64,000 nt of DNA, taken from NCBI GenBank assembly GCA_023436775.1, contig JAEZHW010000055.1:78718-142717 (forward strand), read 5' to 3'. Below, one piece after another: positions 36,754 through 43,956 of the stretch. A program made the translations under genes and the position numbers. The stretch's first letter is position 1. Each line of letters starts with the position of its first letter. Origin of the DNA: Actinomycetes bacterium (lineage in GTDB: Bacteria > Actinomycetota > Actinomycetes > Actinomycetales > Microbacteriaceae). The notes under the pieces were generated by a model. The model saw only the letters and a program-made list of their open reading frames with translations, made no database searches and was not told the origin of the DNA.

Positions 36754-37209
36754 CTAGTTGCTGCTCGCGTCAGCGGCGAGGCGTTCGCGCAGTTGGCGCT
36801 TGGCGCGATCCAGGATGCCGCTCATGCCGCGCACTCGAAGCGGAGAGACCGCCTCGGTGAGACCGAGTTCATAGGCGAAGTCGCTCGGGACGGCCAGCAC
36901 CTCGTCCGGGGTGAGGCCATCCAAGCCCTGCGCCAAGATCGAGGCAAAACCGCGCGTGGTGGGGGCTTCGGCCGGGGCCGTGGCGTAGAGATGGAAACGA
37001 CCCTGATCGTCGAGGTCGGTGAAGATGAACACCGGACTCTGGCACTCTGCCACGCGCTCGAAGAGGTCGGGGTGGTCCTGGTACTGCTCGGGCAGCTCCG
37101 GCAAGTTGTTGGAGAAATCCAGCAAGAGTTGTAGCCGGCTCTGGCGATCCAGGGCGAGGAAATCGTCGCGAATCTCGGCGAGCGTTTCAGGCAGGGTGTG
37201 CTCAGACAT
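36754..37209 (-). CDS. sufE: Cysteine desulfuration protein SufE
   Basis: Accepts sulfur from a cysteine desulfurase for iron-sulfur cluster assembly. The 151-aa protein has the sulfur-accepting Cys56 in RVAECQSPVFIF and the C-terminal stretch VRGMSGILDRAKRQLRERLA. GAGGT sits ~7 nt before the ATG on the reverse strand. It lies downstream of the sulfurtransferase gene on the same strand, a common actinobacterial pair. Confidence 0.94.
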   Translation of the reverse strand: MSEHTLPETLAEIRDDFLALDRQSRLQLLLDFSNNLPELPEQYQDHPDLFERVAECQSPVFIFTDLDDQGRFHLYATAPAEAPTTRGFASILAQGLDGLTPDEVLAVPSDFAYELGLTEAVSPLRVRGMSGILDRAKRQLRERLAADASSN

Positions 37210-37259
37210 GGTGACCTCAGTATTGCAGGCGCGGCAGGGGCCGCGGTGAAACGAACGAA

Positions 37260-37299
37260 CGGCGCGGGTGAAGCTGGCGCACCCAGTTCCCCCGCGCCG
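37260..37299 (-). terminator. Terminator after the sulfurtransferase gene
   Basis: A 9-bp stem, cggcgcggg/cccgcgccg, closes a 22-nt loop with an inner ggtg/cacc pair. On the reverse strand it is followed by TTCGTTCGTTTC, a T-rich tail. It begins 21 nt past the sulfurtransferase stop, between that gene and sufE. Confidence 0.6.
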
Positions 37300-37320
37300 C
37301 TCAGTGCGACGGCTCAGTGC

Positions 37321-38217
37321 TTACAGCGAGCCAGGCTCTGCACCCTTCACGATCGGGACGCGCACGGCGCTGCCCCATTCGGTCCAGGATCCGTCGTAGT
37401 TCTTCACGTCCTTGATGCCCAGCAGGTACTTCAGGGCGAACCAGGTGTGGCTCGAGCGCTCACCGATACGGCAGTAGGCGATCACTGAGTCGTCCTGGGA
37501 CAGGCCTGCGCCGCCTTCGCCGTAGAGGGCCTTGAGTTCGTCGATGCTCTTGTAGGAGCCGTCCTCGGCGACTGCCTTGGCCCACGGCACGTTGTATGCG
37601 GTCGGGATGTGGCCAGCCCGCAGGGTGCCTTCCTCGGGGTAGGCAGGCGCGGTGGTGCGGTCACCGACGTACTCCTCGGGGGAGCGGACGTCAATCAGCG
37701 GGACCGAACCGATCGCAGCGAGGACCTGGTCCTTGTAGGCGCGCAGGACGCTGTCGTCGCGCTCGACAACCGGGTACTCCACCGGAGCGGGGGTCGGCAC
37801 CTCGGTGGTGTAGGGGCGGCCTTCGGCCTCCCACTTGGCACGGCCACCGTCGAGCAGACGGACGTCCTCGTGGCCGAAGAGTTCAAACACCCACAGGGCG
37901 TACGCGGCCCACCAGTTGTTCTTGTCGCCGTAGAAGACGACCGTGGTGTCGCGGGTGATGCCCTTGGAACCCAGCAGCTTGGCAAAGGCCTCGCCGTTGA
38001 TGTAATCGCGCTGCACCGGGTCGTTCAGGTCGGTGTGCCAGTCGATCTTGACGGCACCCTCAATGTGGCCGGTTTCGTACAGGAGGACGTCCTCGTCCGA
38101 CTCCACCACGACCAGTCCGGGGGTGCCAAGGTGCTCGGCGAGCCACTCGGTGCTGACCAGACGCTCGGGGTGAGCGTACTGCTGGAACTTCTCTGCGTTG
38201 TCCAGGCCGACGGCCAT
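37321..38217 (-). CDS. Thiosulfate/3-mercaptopyruvate sulfurtransferase (tandem rhodanese)
   Basis: Transfers sulfur from thiosulfate to thiophilic acceptors; CysA/SseA-type of Actinobacteria. The 298-aa protein is two rhodanese domains. The N-terminal one is inactive and holds [19 protein letters not shown]. The C-terminal one has [12 protein letters not shown], the active-site loop CRIGERS with Cys249, and [16 protein letters not shown] lies 7 nt before the ATG on the reverse strand, and a TAGGCT at 38293-38298 is a possible -10 box. Confidence 0.94.
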   Translation of the reverse strand: MAVGLDNAEKFQQYAHPERLVSTEWLAEHLGTPGLVVVESDEDVLLYETGHIEGAVKIDWHTDLNDPVQRDYINGEAFAKLLGSKGITRDTTVVFYGDKNNWWAAYALWVFELFGHEDVRLLDGGRAKWEAEGRPYTTEVPTPAPVEYPVVERDDSVLRAYKDQVLAAIGSVPLIDVRSPEEYVGDRTTAPAYPEEGTLRAGHIPTAYNVPWAKAVAEDGSYKSIDELKALYGEGGAGLSQDDSVIAYCRIGERSSHTWFALKYLLGIKDVKNYDGSWTEWGSAVRVPIVKGAEPGSL

Positions 38218-38292
38218 GTTCAGTCCTCCACAATCGATGAGATCTGTGACCCAGGGAGCAAGCGGTAGGCTTGCAAGGGTTTCACCTGTGCC

Positions 38293-38298
38293 AGCCTA
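38293..38298 (-). promoter_or_regulatory. Possible -10 element (TAGGCT) for the sulfurtransferase gene
   Basis: Read on the reverse strand, TAGGCT gives a leader of ~70 nt before the ATG at 38217, and that leader contains a GGAGG ribosome site. It lies in the 175-bp gap shared with the divergent zapE. Confidence 0.4.
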
Positions 38299-38392
38299 CG
38301 CAGAGAACGCCCCGGTGTACTGCGCAGCGAAACAGAACGCAATAATCCCCGCCCGTTGACGTCAGAGACGCTCACCTGCCGAGAGACTCACT

Positions 38393-39433
38393 GTGTCCCA
38401 CGCCAGTATCGTTCGCCTTGCCGAGCGTTCGCCATCCATGTCCGCTGCTGAATTGGCCGCCAACCTGGTCCCGCCGCCGCATTTCGCGCACGCATCCTTC
38501 GACAACTATCGACCGGATCCGGACCAGCCGAGTCAGCAGGCCGCGGTCGAGGCGCTGCGTGAGTTCGCCACCGGCGGGGCGAGCACCTCGGGCGGCGGTG
38601 GCTTGTTCGGCCGCAAGAACAAGAAGGCGGTCGAACCGCTGCGCCCTGGTGTCTACCTCGATGGCGGCTTCGGCGTGGGGAAGACGCACCTGCTGGCCGC
38701 ACTGTGGCACTCGGTGCGGGGGCCTAAGCATTTCGGCACGTTCATCGAGTACACCGCCCTGGTCGGTGCACTGGGCTACCAAGACACGGTCGCGCTACTG
38801 CGTCCGTCGAAGTTGATCTGCATCGACGAGTTTGAACTGGATGACCCGGGCGACACCATGCTGATGAGCCGACTGCTCGGCGAGCTGGTCGCCGGGGGTA
38901 CGCGCCTGGCCGCAACTTCGAACACGCCGCCGAATGCGCTCGGCGAGGGGCGCTTTGCCGCGAGCGACTTCCTGCGTGAAATCAACGCACTGGCAGACCG
39001 CTTCACGGTGCTGCGCATTGATGGTCAGGACTATCGGAGGCGTGAGGCAGGTGGCTCTGCCGAGTCGGTGCCGGCGGACGAGGTGGAGGCGCGCCTCGCC
39101 AGCCTAGGCGCCACGGTCTCGCTCGACGACTTTGACGCAGTGCTGAGCCTGCTGTCCCGCGTGCACCCGAGCCGCTACGTCAAATTGCTCGAAGGTCTGC
39201 AGGGACTTGGTCTCAATAACGTGCATGAGCTCACGAACCAGACGGATGCGCTGCGCTTGGTGGCCTTCATCGACCGGGCCTATGACGCGCAGATTCCGAT
39301 TGTTGCCTCGGGCCTGCCGCTGGACCAGGTGTTTGGTGGCGGCATGCTCAACGGCGGGTACCGCAAGAAGTACTTGCGTGCCATGAGTCGAATGGTGGCC
39401 CTTCGCGGTCTGGCAGACAGTCAGCACAGCTAG
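38393..39433 (+). CDS. zapE: AFG1-family ATPase, cell division protein ZapE
   Basis: AAA ATPase that in E. coli regulates FtsZ ring behaviour. The 346-aa protein starts at GTG 38393 with only a weak GAGAG upstream. It has GGFGVGKTHLLA (Walker A), SKLICIDEFELDDPGDTMLMSRLL (Walker B plus the family's DDPGD), TRLAATSNTPP and RFAASDFLREINAL. An Ala/Gly-rich insert (TGGASTSGGGGLFGRKNKK) breaks the N-terminal region. It is divergent from the sulfurtransferase gene and followed by a strong terminator. Confidence 0.92.
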   Translation: MSHASIVRLAERSPSMSAAELAANLVPPPHFAHASFDNYRPDPDQPSQQAAVEALREFATGGASTSGGGGLFGRKNKKAVEPLRPGVYLDGGFGVGKTHLLAALWHSVRGPKHFGTFIEYTALVGALGYQDTVALLRPSKLICIDEFELDDPGDTMLMSRLLGELVAGGTRLAATSNTPPNALGEGRFAASDFLREINALADRFTVLRIDGQDYRRREAGGSAESVPADEVEARLASLGATVSLDDFDAVLSLLSRVHPSRYVKLLEGLQGLGLNNVHELTNQTDALRLVAFIDRAYDAQIPIVASGLPLDQVFGGGMLNGGYRKKYLRAMSRMVALRGLADSQHS

Positions 39434-39789
39434 GTTTCAGTAGTGTTCGTGGCCCGGTCAGTTCGCTGATCGGGCCACTGTTGTCTGACGGCGAGGCGGG
39501 GCGTGGCCTCGTGGGAAACATTCCGTAGCACCGTTTGCCTCGCCATTCCGTCATTCCTGCCCGGAAATCCGGGGGAGTGCGGGGAGAATGCGCGGCAGAT
39601 CACCAGTGCCCGGAAACACGCAATTTACATTTCCCGCCACCTCGTAACACGACCGCAATCGTGACGCGCACCTTGCGAAATCTGCGTTCGCCACACTCAT
39701 GACGTGGCTCCGACCCGCTCCGGCGTTGGACCGCTGGTCCGGCGCTTATGCCGAGCCGCAAATACCGCATCAAACAAGAGAGGCTCACG
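39434..39789 (+). other. Intergenic region between zapE and amtB (356 bp): terminator, then amtB upstream DNA
   Basis: No gene is visible. It begins with the zapE terminator. The second half is less GC-rich and holds pentamers resembling GlnR half sites: GAAAC (39613), TTTAC (39624), GTAAC (39644) and GCAAT (39655), two pairs each 6 nt apart. A 14-bp palindrome cccggaaatccggg lies near 39560. This is the likely nitrogen-control region of amtB, with low certainty. Confidence 0.5.
39449..39478 (+). terminator. Terminator after zapE
   Basis: A 13-bp stem with one G-U: gtggcccggtcag-ttcg-ctgatcgggccac, followed by TGTTGTCT. It begins 16 nt after the zapE stop. Confidence 0.85.
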
Positions 39790-41019
39790 ATGGAACTCAC
39801 CCCATCTAGCATCTGGATTGTGACCAGCGCTGCCCTGGTGCTGCTCATGACTCCGGGTCTTGCGTTCTTCTACGGTGGCCTGGTCAAGGCGAAGAGCGTG
39901 GTCAGCATGCTGATGCTGAACTTCAGCGCTATCGCCCTGATCGGCGTGCTGTGGATTCTGTACGGCTACAACATGTACACGGGCGCTGGCGAGACCGGCG
40001 GCTACTACGACGGCGCAACGAACCTGATCCCGGGCATTGTTGGCAACCCGTTCGTCGGCTTCGGTTCGACCGGTGAGGGTGTCGACCTGATCGACGTCGC
40101 CTTCGGCTCGACCTTCGCCATCATCACCACCGCCCTGATCTCGGGCGCGATCGCTGACCGTGCCAAGTTCGGCTCGTGGCTGCTCTTCGCCGGTCTGTGG
40201 GCAACCCTGTCCTACTTCCCGGTTGCCGGCTGGGTCTGGGGTGGCGGCTGGATCGGCGCTTGGGACATCAACGGCCAGGCCGTGATCGACCTCGCCGGTG
40301 GTACCGCCGTGCACATCAACGCAGGTGCCGCTGCACTGGCCCTGGCGCTGGTCCTCGGCAAGCGCGTTGGTTTCGAAAAGGGCATCCAGAAGCCGCACAG
40401 CGTGCCGTTCGTGCTCCTCGGCGCCTCGATCCTGTGGTTCGGTTGGTTCGGCTTCAACACCGGTCTCTCGGGCGATCAGGACGGCCTGGGCCTTAGCTTC
40501 CTGAACACCATCGGCGCTCCGGCTGCCGCGGTCATCGGTTGGCTGCTCGTTGAGAAGTTCAAGGACGGCAAGCCGACCACCGTCGGTGCCGCTTCGGGTG
40601 CTGTTGCTGGTCTGGTTGCAATCACCCCGTCCGCGGGCAACCTCGACCCGATCTTCGCGCTGCTTCTCGGCCTGATCGCTGGTGTGGTTTCGGCCTTCGC
40701 CATCGACCTGAAGTTCGCGCTGGGCTACGACGACTCGCTCGACGTGGTCGGCATCCACCTCGTCTCGGGGCTGATCGGCACCATCTACCTGGGCTTCCTG
40801 GCTCAGGGCACCGGCCTCTTCTTCACCGGTGACTGGACTCAGGTCATCCTGCAGACGGTACCGGCCCTCGCGGTTGCGATCTACTCCTTCGTCGTTGCCT
40901 TCATCATCGGCATCGTCATCGAGAAGACCATCGGCTTCCGCGTCAAGAACGAGGACGAAATCGCCGGCATCGACCTGATCGTGCACGGCGAGGAGGCCTA
41001 CGCCCTCGAGGAGAAGTAA
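39790..41019 (+). CDS. amtB: Ammonium transporter
   Basis: Channel for ammonia/ammonium in the cytoplasmic membrane. ATG 39790 follows GAGAGG; 14 upstream residues in frame are not conserved. The 409-aa protein has ~11 membrane segments, starting with IWIVTSAALVLLMTPGLAFFYGG. The pore twin histidines are at ~175 (AVHINAGAAALAL) and ~322 (VVGIHLVSGLIGTIY). The usual partner genes glnK and glnD are not next to it. It is followed by a strong terminator. Confidence 0.95.
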   Translation: MELTPSSIWIVTSAALVLLMTPGLAFFYGGLVKAKSVVSMLMLNFSAIALIGVLWILYGYNMYTGAGETGGYYDGATNLIPGIVGNPFVGFGSTGEGVDLIDVAFGSTFAIITTALISGAIADRAKFGSWLLFAGLWATLSYFPVAGWVWGGGWIGAWDINGQAVIDLAGGTAVHINAGAAALALALVLGKRVGFEKGIQKPHSVPFVLLGASILWFGWFGFNTGLSGDQDGLGLSFLNTIGAPAAAVIGWLLVEKFKDGKPTTVGAASGAVAGLVAITPSAGNLDPIFALLLGLIAGVVSAFAIDLKFALGYDDSLDVVGIHLVSGLIGTIYLGFLAQGTGLFFTGDWTQVILQTVPALAVAIYSFVVAFIIGIVIEKTIGFRVKNEDEIAGIDLIVHGEEAYALEEK

Positions 41020-41055
41020 GGGCTCGCCCTCTCTCCAACTGGATTCGGCCAAGCT

Positions 41056-41081
41056 GGGGCGTCACCTTCGGGTGGCGCCCC
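41056..41081 (+). terminator. Terminator after amtB
   Basis: An 11-bp stem with one G-U: ggggcgtcacc-ttcg-ggtggcgcccc, with a TTCG tetraloop and tail AACTGTGTTGT. Confidence 0.85.
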
Positions 41082-41100
41082 AACTGTGTTGTGCCCACAG

Positions 41101-41460
41101 TCATGACGAGGAGTGGCGGCGAAGCCACGCTGCGGATCCGATCAAGACACCATGGGCCAAGGCTGCCAGGGCTGCTGTGTGGGCAGCTGGCACTGGTTTC
41201 CCGGGACTCGATTCGCTTGACGCCAAGACCCCGACGCGCATTGAAGTGCATCAGTCGCGAGTGCGGGCCAGTAGCGCGGCGTCGGTCCGAGGTACCAGGC
41301 CACTGAATCCGTCCTGAAGACGCACCGGCACACCCTTGGTGAGGAGTTGGACGCGGACCACAATCCGCTGCGCAAGCTCGTCGAGGACGCCCCCTCGTGG
41401 CCGTTCCCTAGGAGCCGACGGCAACGAGCGTCTGCGAACAACAAAAAAACCGCCGATTGC
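41101..41460 (-). pseudogene. Possible decayed reading frame interrupted by TGA
   Basis: On the reverse strand, LDELAQRIVVRVQLLTKGV continues through FSGLVPRTDAALLARTRD to a TGA at 41251-41253. The same frame then resumes, from ATG 41238, as MRVGVLASSESSPGKP and AAHTAALAALAHGVLIGSAA to a TGA at 41101-41103. Third positions are GC-rich in both parts. It has no recognisable family, start or ribosome site. It may be a relic or chance. Confidence 0.25.
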
Positions 41461-41469
41461 TCGGCGGTT
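41446..41469 (-). terminator. Terminator of the reverse-strand tRNA cluster
   Basis: On the reverse strand ACCGCCGA-gcaa-TCGGCGGT is followed by TTTTTTTGTTG, a classic intrinsic terminator just past tRNA-Val. Confidence 0.92.
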
Positions 41470-41474
41470 CTTCA

Positions 41475-41549
41475 TGGTGGGCGATACTGGGTTCGAACCA
41501 GTGACCTCTTCCGTGTCAGGGAAGCGCGCTACCGCTGCGCCAATCGCCC
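41475..41549 (-). tRNA. tRNA-Val (GAC)
   Basis: 75 nt including an encoded CCA. Acceptor arms GGGCGAT/ATCGCCC; anticodon stem-loop CTTCC-CTGACAC-GGAAG, anticodon GAC reading GUC. T-loop TTCGAAC. It is the last gene of a three-tRNA reverse-strand cluster. Confidence 0.95.
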
Positions 41550-41577
41550 AATTTCACTGCCCTAGACTGCTGGGCGG

Positions 41578-41651
41578 TGGAGGTGGAGACGGGATTTGAA
41601 CCCGCGTATACGGCTTTGCAGGCCGCTGCCTCGCCTCTCGGCCACTCCACC
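41578..41651 (-). tRNA. tRNA-Cys (GCA)
   Basis: 74 nt with encoded CCA. Acceptor GGTGGAG/CTCCACC, discriminator T as expected for tRNA-Cys, anticodon loop CTGCAAA with anticodon GCA, T-loop TTCAAAT. It sits between tRNA-Gly and tRNA-Val on the same strand. Confidence 0.95.
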
Positions 41652-41702
41652 GTAGCGAGCCTCCGAAGTGACCCCCGGAGTGAAGAGGCCTAGCCTCACT
41701 CG

Positions 41703-41775
41703 AGCGGATGACGAGACTCGAACTCGCGACCCTCACCTTGGCAAGGTGATGCGCTACCAACTGCGCTACATCCGC
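41703..41775 (-). tRNA. tRNA-Gly (GCC)
   Basis: 73 nt without an encoded CCA. Acceptor GCGGATG/CATCCGC, anticodon loop TTGCCAA with anticodon GCC, T-loop TTCGAGT. First gene of the cluster. Confidence 0.95.
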
Positions 41776-41779
41776 ATTT

Positions 41780-41799
41780 TGTACCGGTTTTTCCGTACA
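41780..41799. promoter_or_regulatory. Dyad TGTAC-n10-GTACA upstream of the tRNA cluster
   Basis: Lies 5 bp upstream of the 5' end of tRNA-Gly, where a -10 region for the reverse-strand cluster would be expected. It could be an operator or only part of the promoter. Confidence 0.25.
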
Positions 41800-42012
41800 G
41801 GAAGAGATTAGCCGATGATTTGCCCGAGTGCCAAACCGAGGGACAACATGCCTGAAATTCCCCGGAAAATCAGGGAAGTTTGGTGTCATATCGGCGTGTC
41901 GCTGTGCCCGTGGGCACGGTTGGTGGCTGCAACGCTCAAGGATCAACGCATCTGCTGGCGCCAGACGCCAGGGGCGGGTCGGCCCGGTTTCGTACCCGGC
42001 CCAAATCTGTGG

Positions 42013-42018
42013 CATGAT
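42013..42018 (+). promoter_or_regulatory. Possible -10 element (CATGAT) for tRNA-Val (CAC)
   Basis: CATGAT ends 10 nt before the mature 5' end at 42029, compatible with a short tRNA leader. Confidence 0.35.
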
Positions 42019-42028
42019 GGTGTCGCGC

Positions 42029-42104
42029 GGGCGATTGGCGCAGTTGGTAGCGCGCTTCCTTCACACGGAAGAGGTCATCAGTTCGAGTCTGGTATCGCCC
42101 ACCA
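42029..42104 (+). tRNA. tRNA-Val (CAC)
   Basis: 76 nt with encoded CCA. Acceptor GGGCGAT/ATCGCCC, anticodon stem-loop CTTCC-TTCACAC-GGAAG, anticodon CAC reading GUG, T-loop TTCGAGT. It is nearly identical to the Val (GAC) tRNA 0.5 kb away in the acceptor, D and anticodon stems, and lies on the opposite strand. Confidence 0.95.
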
Positions 42105-42105
42105 C

Positions 42106-42131
42106 AAACCCTCTGCTTCGGCAGGGGGTTT
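42106..42131 (+). terminator. Terminator of tRNA-Val (CAC)
   Basis: An 11-bp stem, aaaccctctgc-ttcg-gcagggggttt, with a TTCG tetraloop and a T-rich end. Confidence 0.88.
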
Positions 42132-42366
42132 TCTGCTTCCTGAGGGGAACGCCACAGTGTGGAAGGCCATCACGAGCATGCGAGCGTCACGCGGATAAGG
42201 GACATGGTGACGATTGCCTCGCCCATCGTTGGTCGCGTTGCGGAGCGATTGATGTTGGTCCTGCACGCGCGTCGCCTGATTCTGCTGCGAAACACCCACC
42301 TACTCGCATTAGTGCACTGATGGTCGATTCCACGCGCCGCAGCTCGCCTCGCAACACTACGCTTGT

Positions 42367-42389
42367 CATGCTACGTTGGACGTAGTATG
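42367..42389. promoter_or_regulatory. Probable PadR operator overlapping a -10 element
   Basis: CATGCTACG-ttgga-CGTAGTATG is an inverted repeat with 8 of 9 matching positions per arm. It contains TAGTAT (42383-42388), a -10 box 36 nt before the PadR ATG. Autoregulation by binding such a dyad is common in the PadR family. Confidence 0.6.
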
Positions 42390-42424
42390 TTTGTCGCAGT
42401 AACAACCGGCAGAGAGGGGCACGC

Positions 42425-42757
42425 ATGATCAGCGCAGACGCCATTCGCGGCTATGTCGACCTCATGGTGCTGTCGATGCTGCGGTCGGGACCGTCGTACG
42501 CCTACGAACTGGCACAGCGGATTACCTCGATCAGCGGCGACGACTATGCCATCAAGCAGACCACGTTGTATTCGGCCGTGAAGCGGCTTGAGGCCACCGG
42601 TCTGGCCAGCAGTTACGCCGACGTGTCGCCTTCCGGCAAGGCCCGAACGTATTACCGGATCACCGACGAAGGCTTGGCAGTGTACGAACAAAAAGTGGGG
42701 GAGTGGCGCAGCACGAAGGCCCTCGTCGACCGATTCATTGAAGGAGAAGCATCGTGA
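42425..42757 (+). CDS. PadR-family transcriptional regulator
   Basis: 110-aa winged-helix regulator of the short PadR class: DLMVLSMLRSGPSYAYELAQRI, the recognition-helix region QTTLYSAVKRLEATGL and the wing SPSGKARTYYRITDEG. GAGAGGGG lies before the ATG. It is GTGA-coupled to a membrane protein with a DUF1700-like N-terminus, the usual pairing in which the regulator controls its partner. The signal sensed is unknown. Confidence 0.93.
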   Translation: MISADAIRGYVDLMVLSMLRSGPSYAYELAQRITSISGDDYAIKQTTLYSAVKRLEATGLASSYADVSPSGKARTYYRITDEGLAVYEQKVGEWRSTKALVDRFIEGEAS

Positions 42758-43785
42758 ACGTCATCCTTGCGTATCTCGAATCCATGTTCCGGGGCTACCC
42801 CGAGACCGATCGCCTGCGTGAGGCGAAGGCCGAGCTCCAGGCCATGATGGAGGACGCATACGCCGAACTCATCGCGGCAGGTCGCAGCGAGAACGAAGCC
42901 GTCGGGCAGGTCATCAGTAACTTCGGCAACCTCGACGAAGTCGCGCCTGCGCTAGGCCTCGACGAGAGCGCATTGCCGGGTCACGCCGCGACGGTGACGT
43001 CATCGAACGGCGGTTCGGTGCAGGAACCGGTCACCATGGAGGAAGCCCAGGGCTACGCCGCCGCGATGCAACGGATCCGCTACCGGTTTGCCGGCGGCGT
43101 CGCGCTCTTCCTGCTCTCGCCCATCGCGCTGGTGACGCTGCCCGCTGCCGCCCGAGAGGGCGCCCTGCCGTTCGGGGTGGACGTCGCCTCCTTCATCGGA
43201 CTGGCACTGCTCTTGGTGCTGATCACGGTCGGTGTACTGGTCGTGGTCGCGACCCAGCGCGAGTTGGCGCCGTACCGGCGCATCCCCGAGGGTCGATTCG
43301 TGCCAAACGCGCTCGTGTCGCGCTGGGGCGAGGACCTGGCCCGCCGCAATGAACGCGCCCGGACCGTGGCCATGCAGATCGCGATCGGGGTGTGGATCCT
43401 GGCACCGCTGCCGCTCCTGGGTCTGGCGCTGCTGGTGCCCTCGGGGACCCATCGCCAGATCTGGACGCCGGTGGGTGTGGGCTTCATTCTGCTGCTGGTC
43501 GCGGTCGGTCTGTTCGTGCTGCTGGCGCAGCAGTGGGCACACAGTGTGCGCGACGACCTGCAGCGCGCCGAGCACGCCGACACGAGCGGCGAGGCGGGCA
43601 CCAGCATCGTCGGTGTGATCGCGGCGTTCTACTGGCCTGCGCTGGTTGCCATCTACCTGGCCTGGAGCTTCCTCGGTGACGCGTGGGGTACCTCCTGGCT
43701 GCTCTGGCCGATTGGCGCCGTGCTGTTCGGTGCGATCGCCTCGGGCACCAGCGCGGTCGAGCGGTATCGCGCAGGCCGGTCGTAG
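42754..43785 (+). CDS. Membrane protein with permease-prefix/DUF1700-like N-terminus
   Basis: 343 aa. The GTG start overlaps the PadR stop. Residues ~1-75 are a helical cytoplasmic region (LREAKAELQAMMEDAYAELIAAG, GQVISNFGNLDEVAPALGL), the element normally found at the start of PadR-partner permeases. About six membrane segments follow from ~residue 105 (GVALFLLSPIALVTLPAAA, VASFIGLALLLVLITVGVLVV and others) to the end. Its function is unknown, perhaps a stress or transport protein acting with PadR. Confidence 0.85.
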   Translation: MNVILAYLESMFRGYPETDRLREAKAELQAMMEDAYAELIAAGRSENEAVGQVISNFGNLDEVAPALGLDESALPGHAATVTSSNGGSVQEPVTMEEAQGYAAAMQRIRYRFAGGVALFLLSPIALVTLPAAAREGALPFGVDVASFIGLALLLVLITVGVLVVVATQRELAPYRRIPEGRFVPNALVSRWGEDLARRNERARTVAMQIAIGVWILAPLPLLGLALLVPSGTHRQIWTPVGVGFILLLVAVGLFVLLAQQWAHSVRDDLQRAEHADTSGEAGTSIVGVIAAFYWPALVAIYLAWSFLGDAWGTSWLLWPIGAVLFGAIASGTSAVERYRAGRS

Positions 43786-43956
43786 CCTCGCCGATCCATC
43801 CGCCACCGGCGTCCGGTAGCAGGTGCCCGCCACCCATGACCGTCACGACGTCCCGGCATATTCCGGACAGGGTCTAAGCGTCACGGGTGGCGCTGGCATC
43901 GTGCGGGGGCAGGGCGGGAGTACCCTTGATCCACGGCTAGGAAGTTGGGAGATCTC

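Larger units (their letters stand above)
41020..41474. other. Gene-poor region after amtB (455 bp)
   Basis: Contains the amtB terminator (41056-41081) and the terminator of the reverse-strand tRNA cluster (41446-41469). Between them no complete gene is convincing. On the reverse strand one frame from 41475 to 41101 looks protein-like but is broken by a TGA at 41251-41253; see the pseudogene entry. Confidence 0.6.
42105..42424. other. Intergenic region between tRNA-Val (CAC) and the PadR gene (320 bp)
   Basis: Begins with the tRNA terminator and ends with the PadR operator and promoter. Between them I see only a 38-codon open frame at 42204-42320 (ATG after AAGGGA) of doubtful reality. Confidence 0.5.

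Noticed and set aside
41475..42104. Integration site of a genomic island at the tRNA cluster
   Set aside because: No integrase, no repeated tRNA 3' end and no foreign-looking gene content lie next to these tRNAs.
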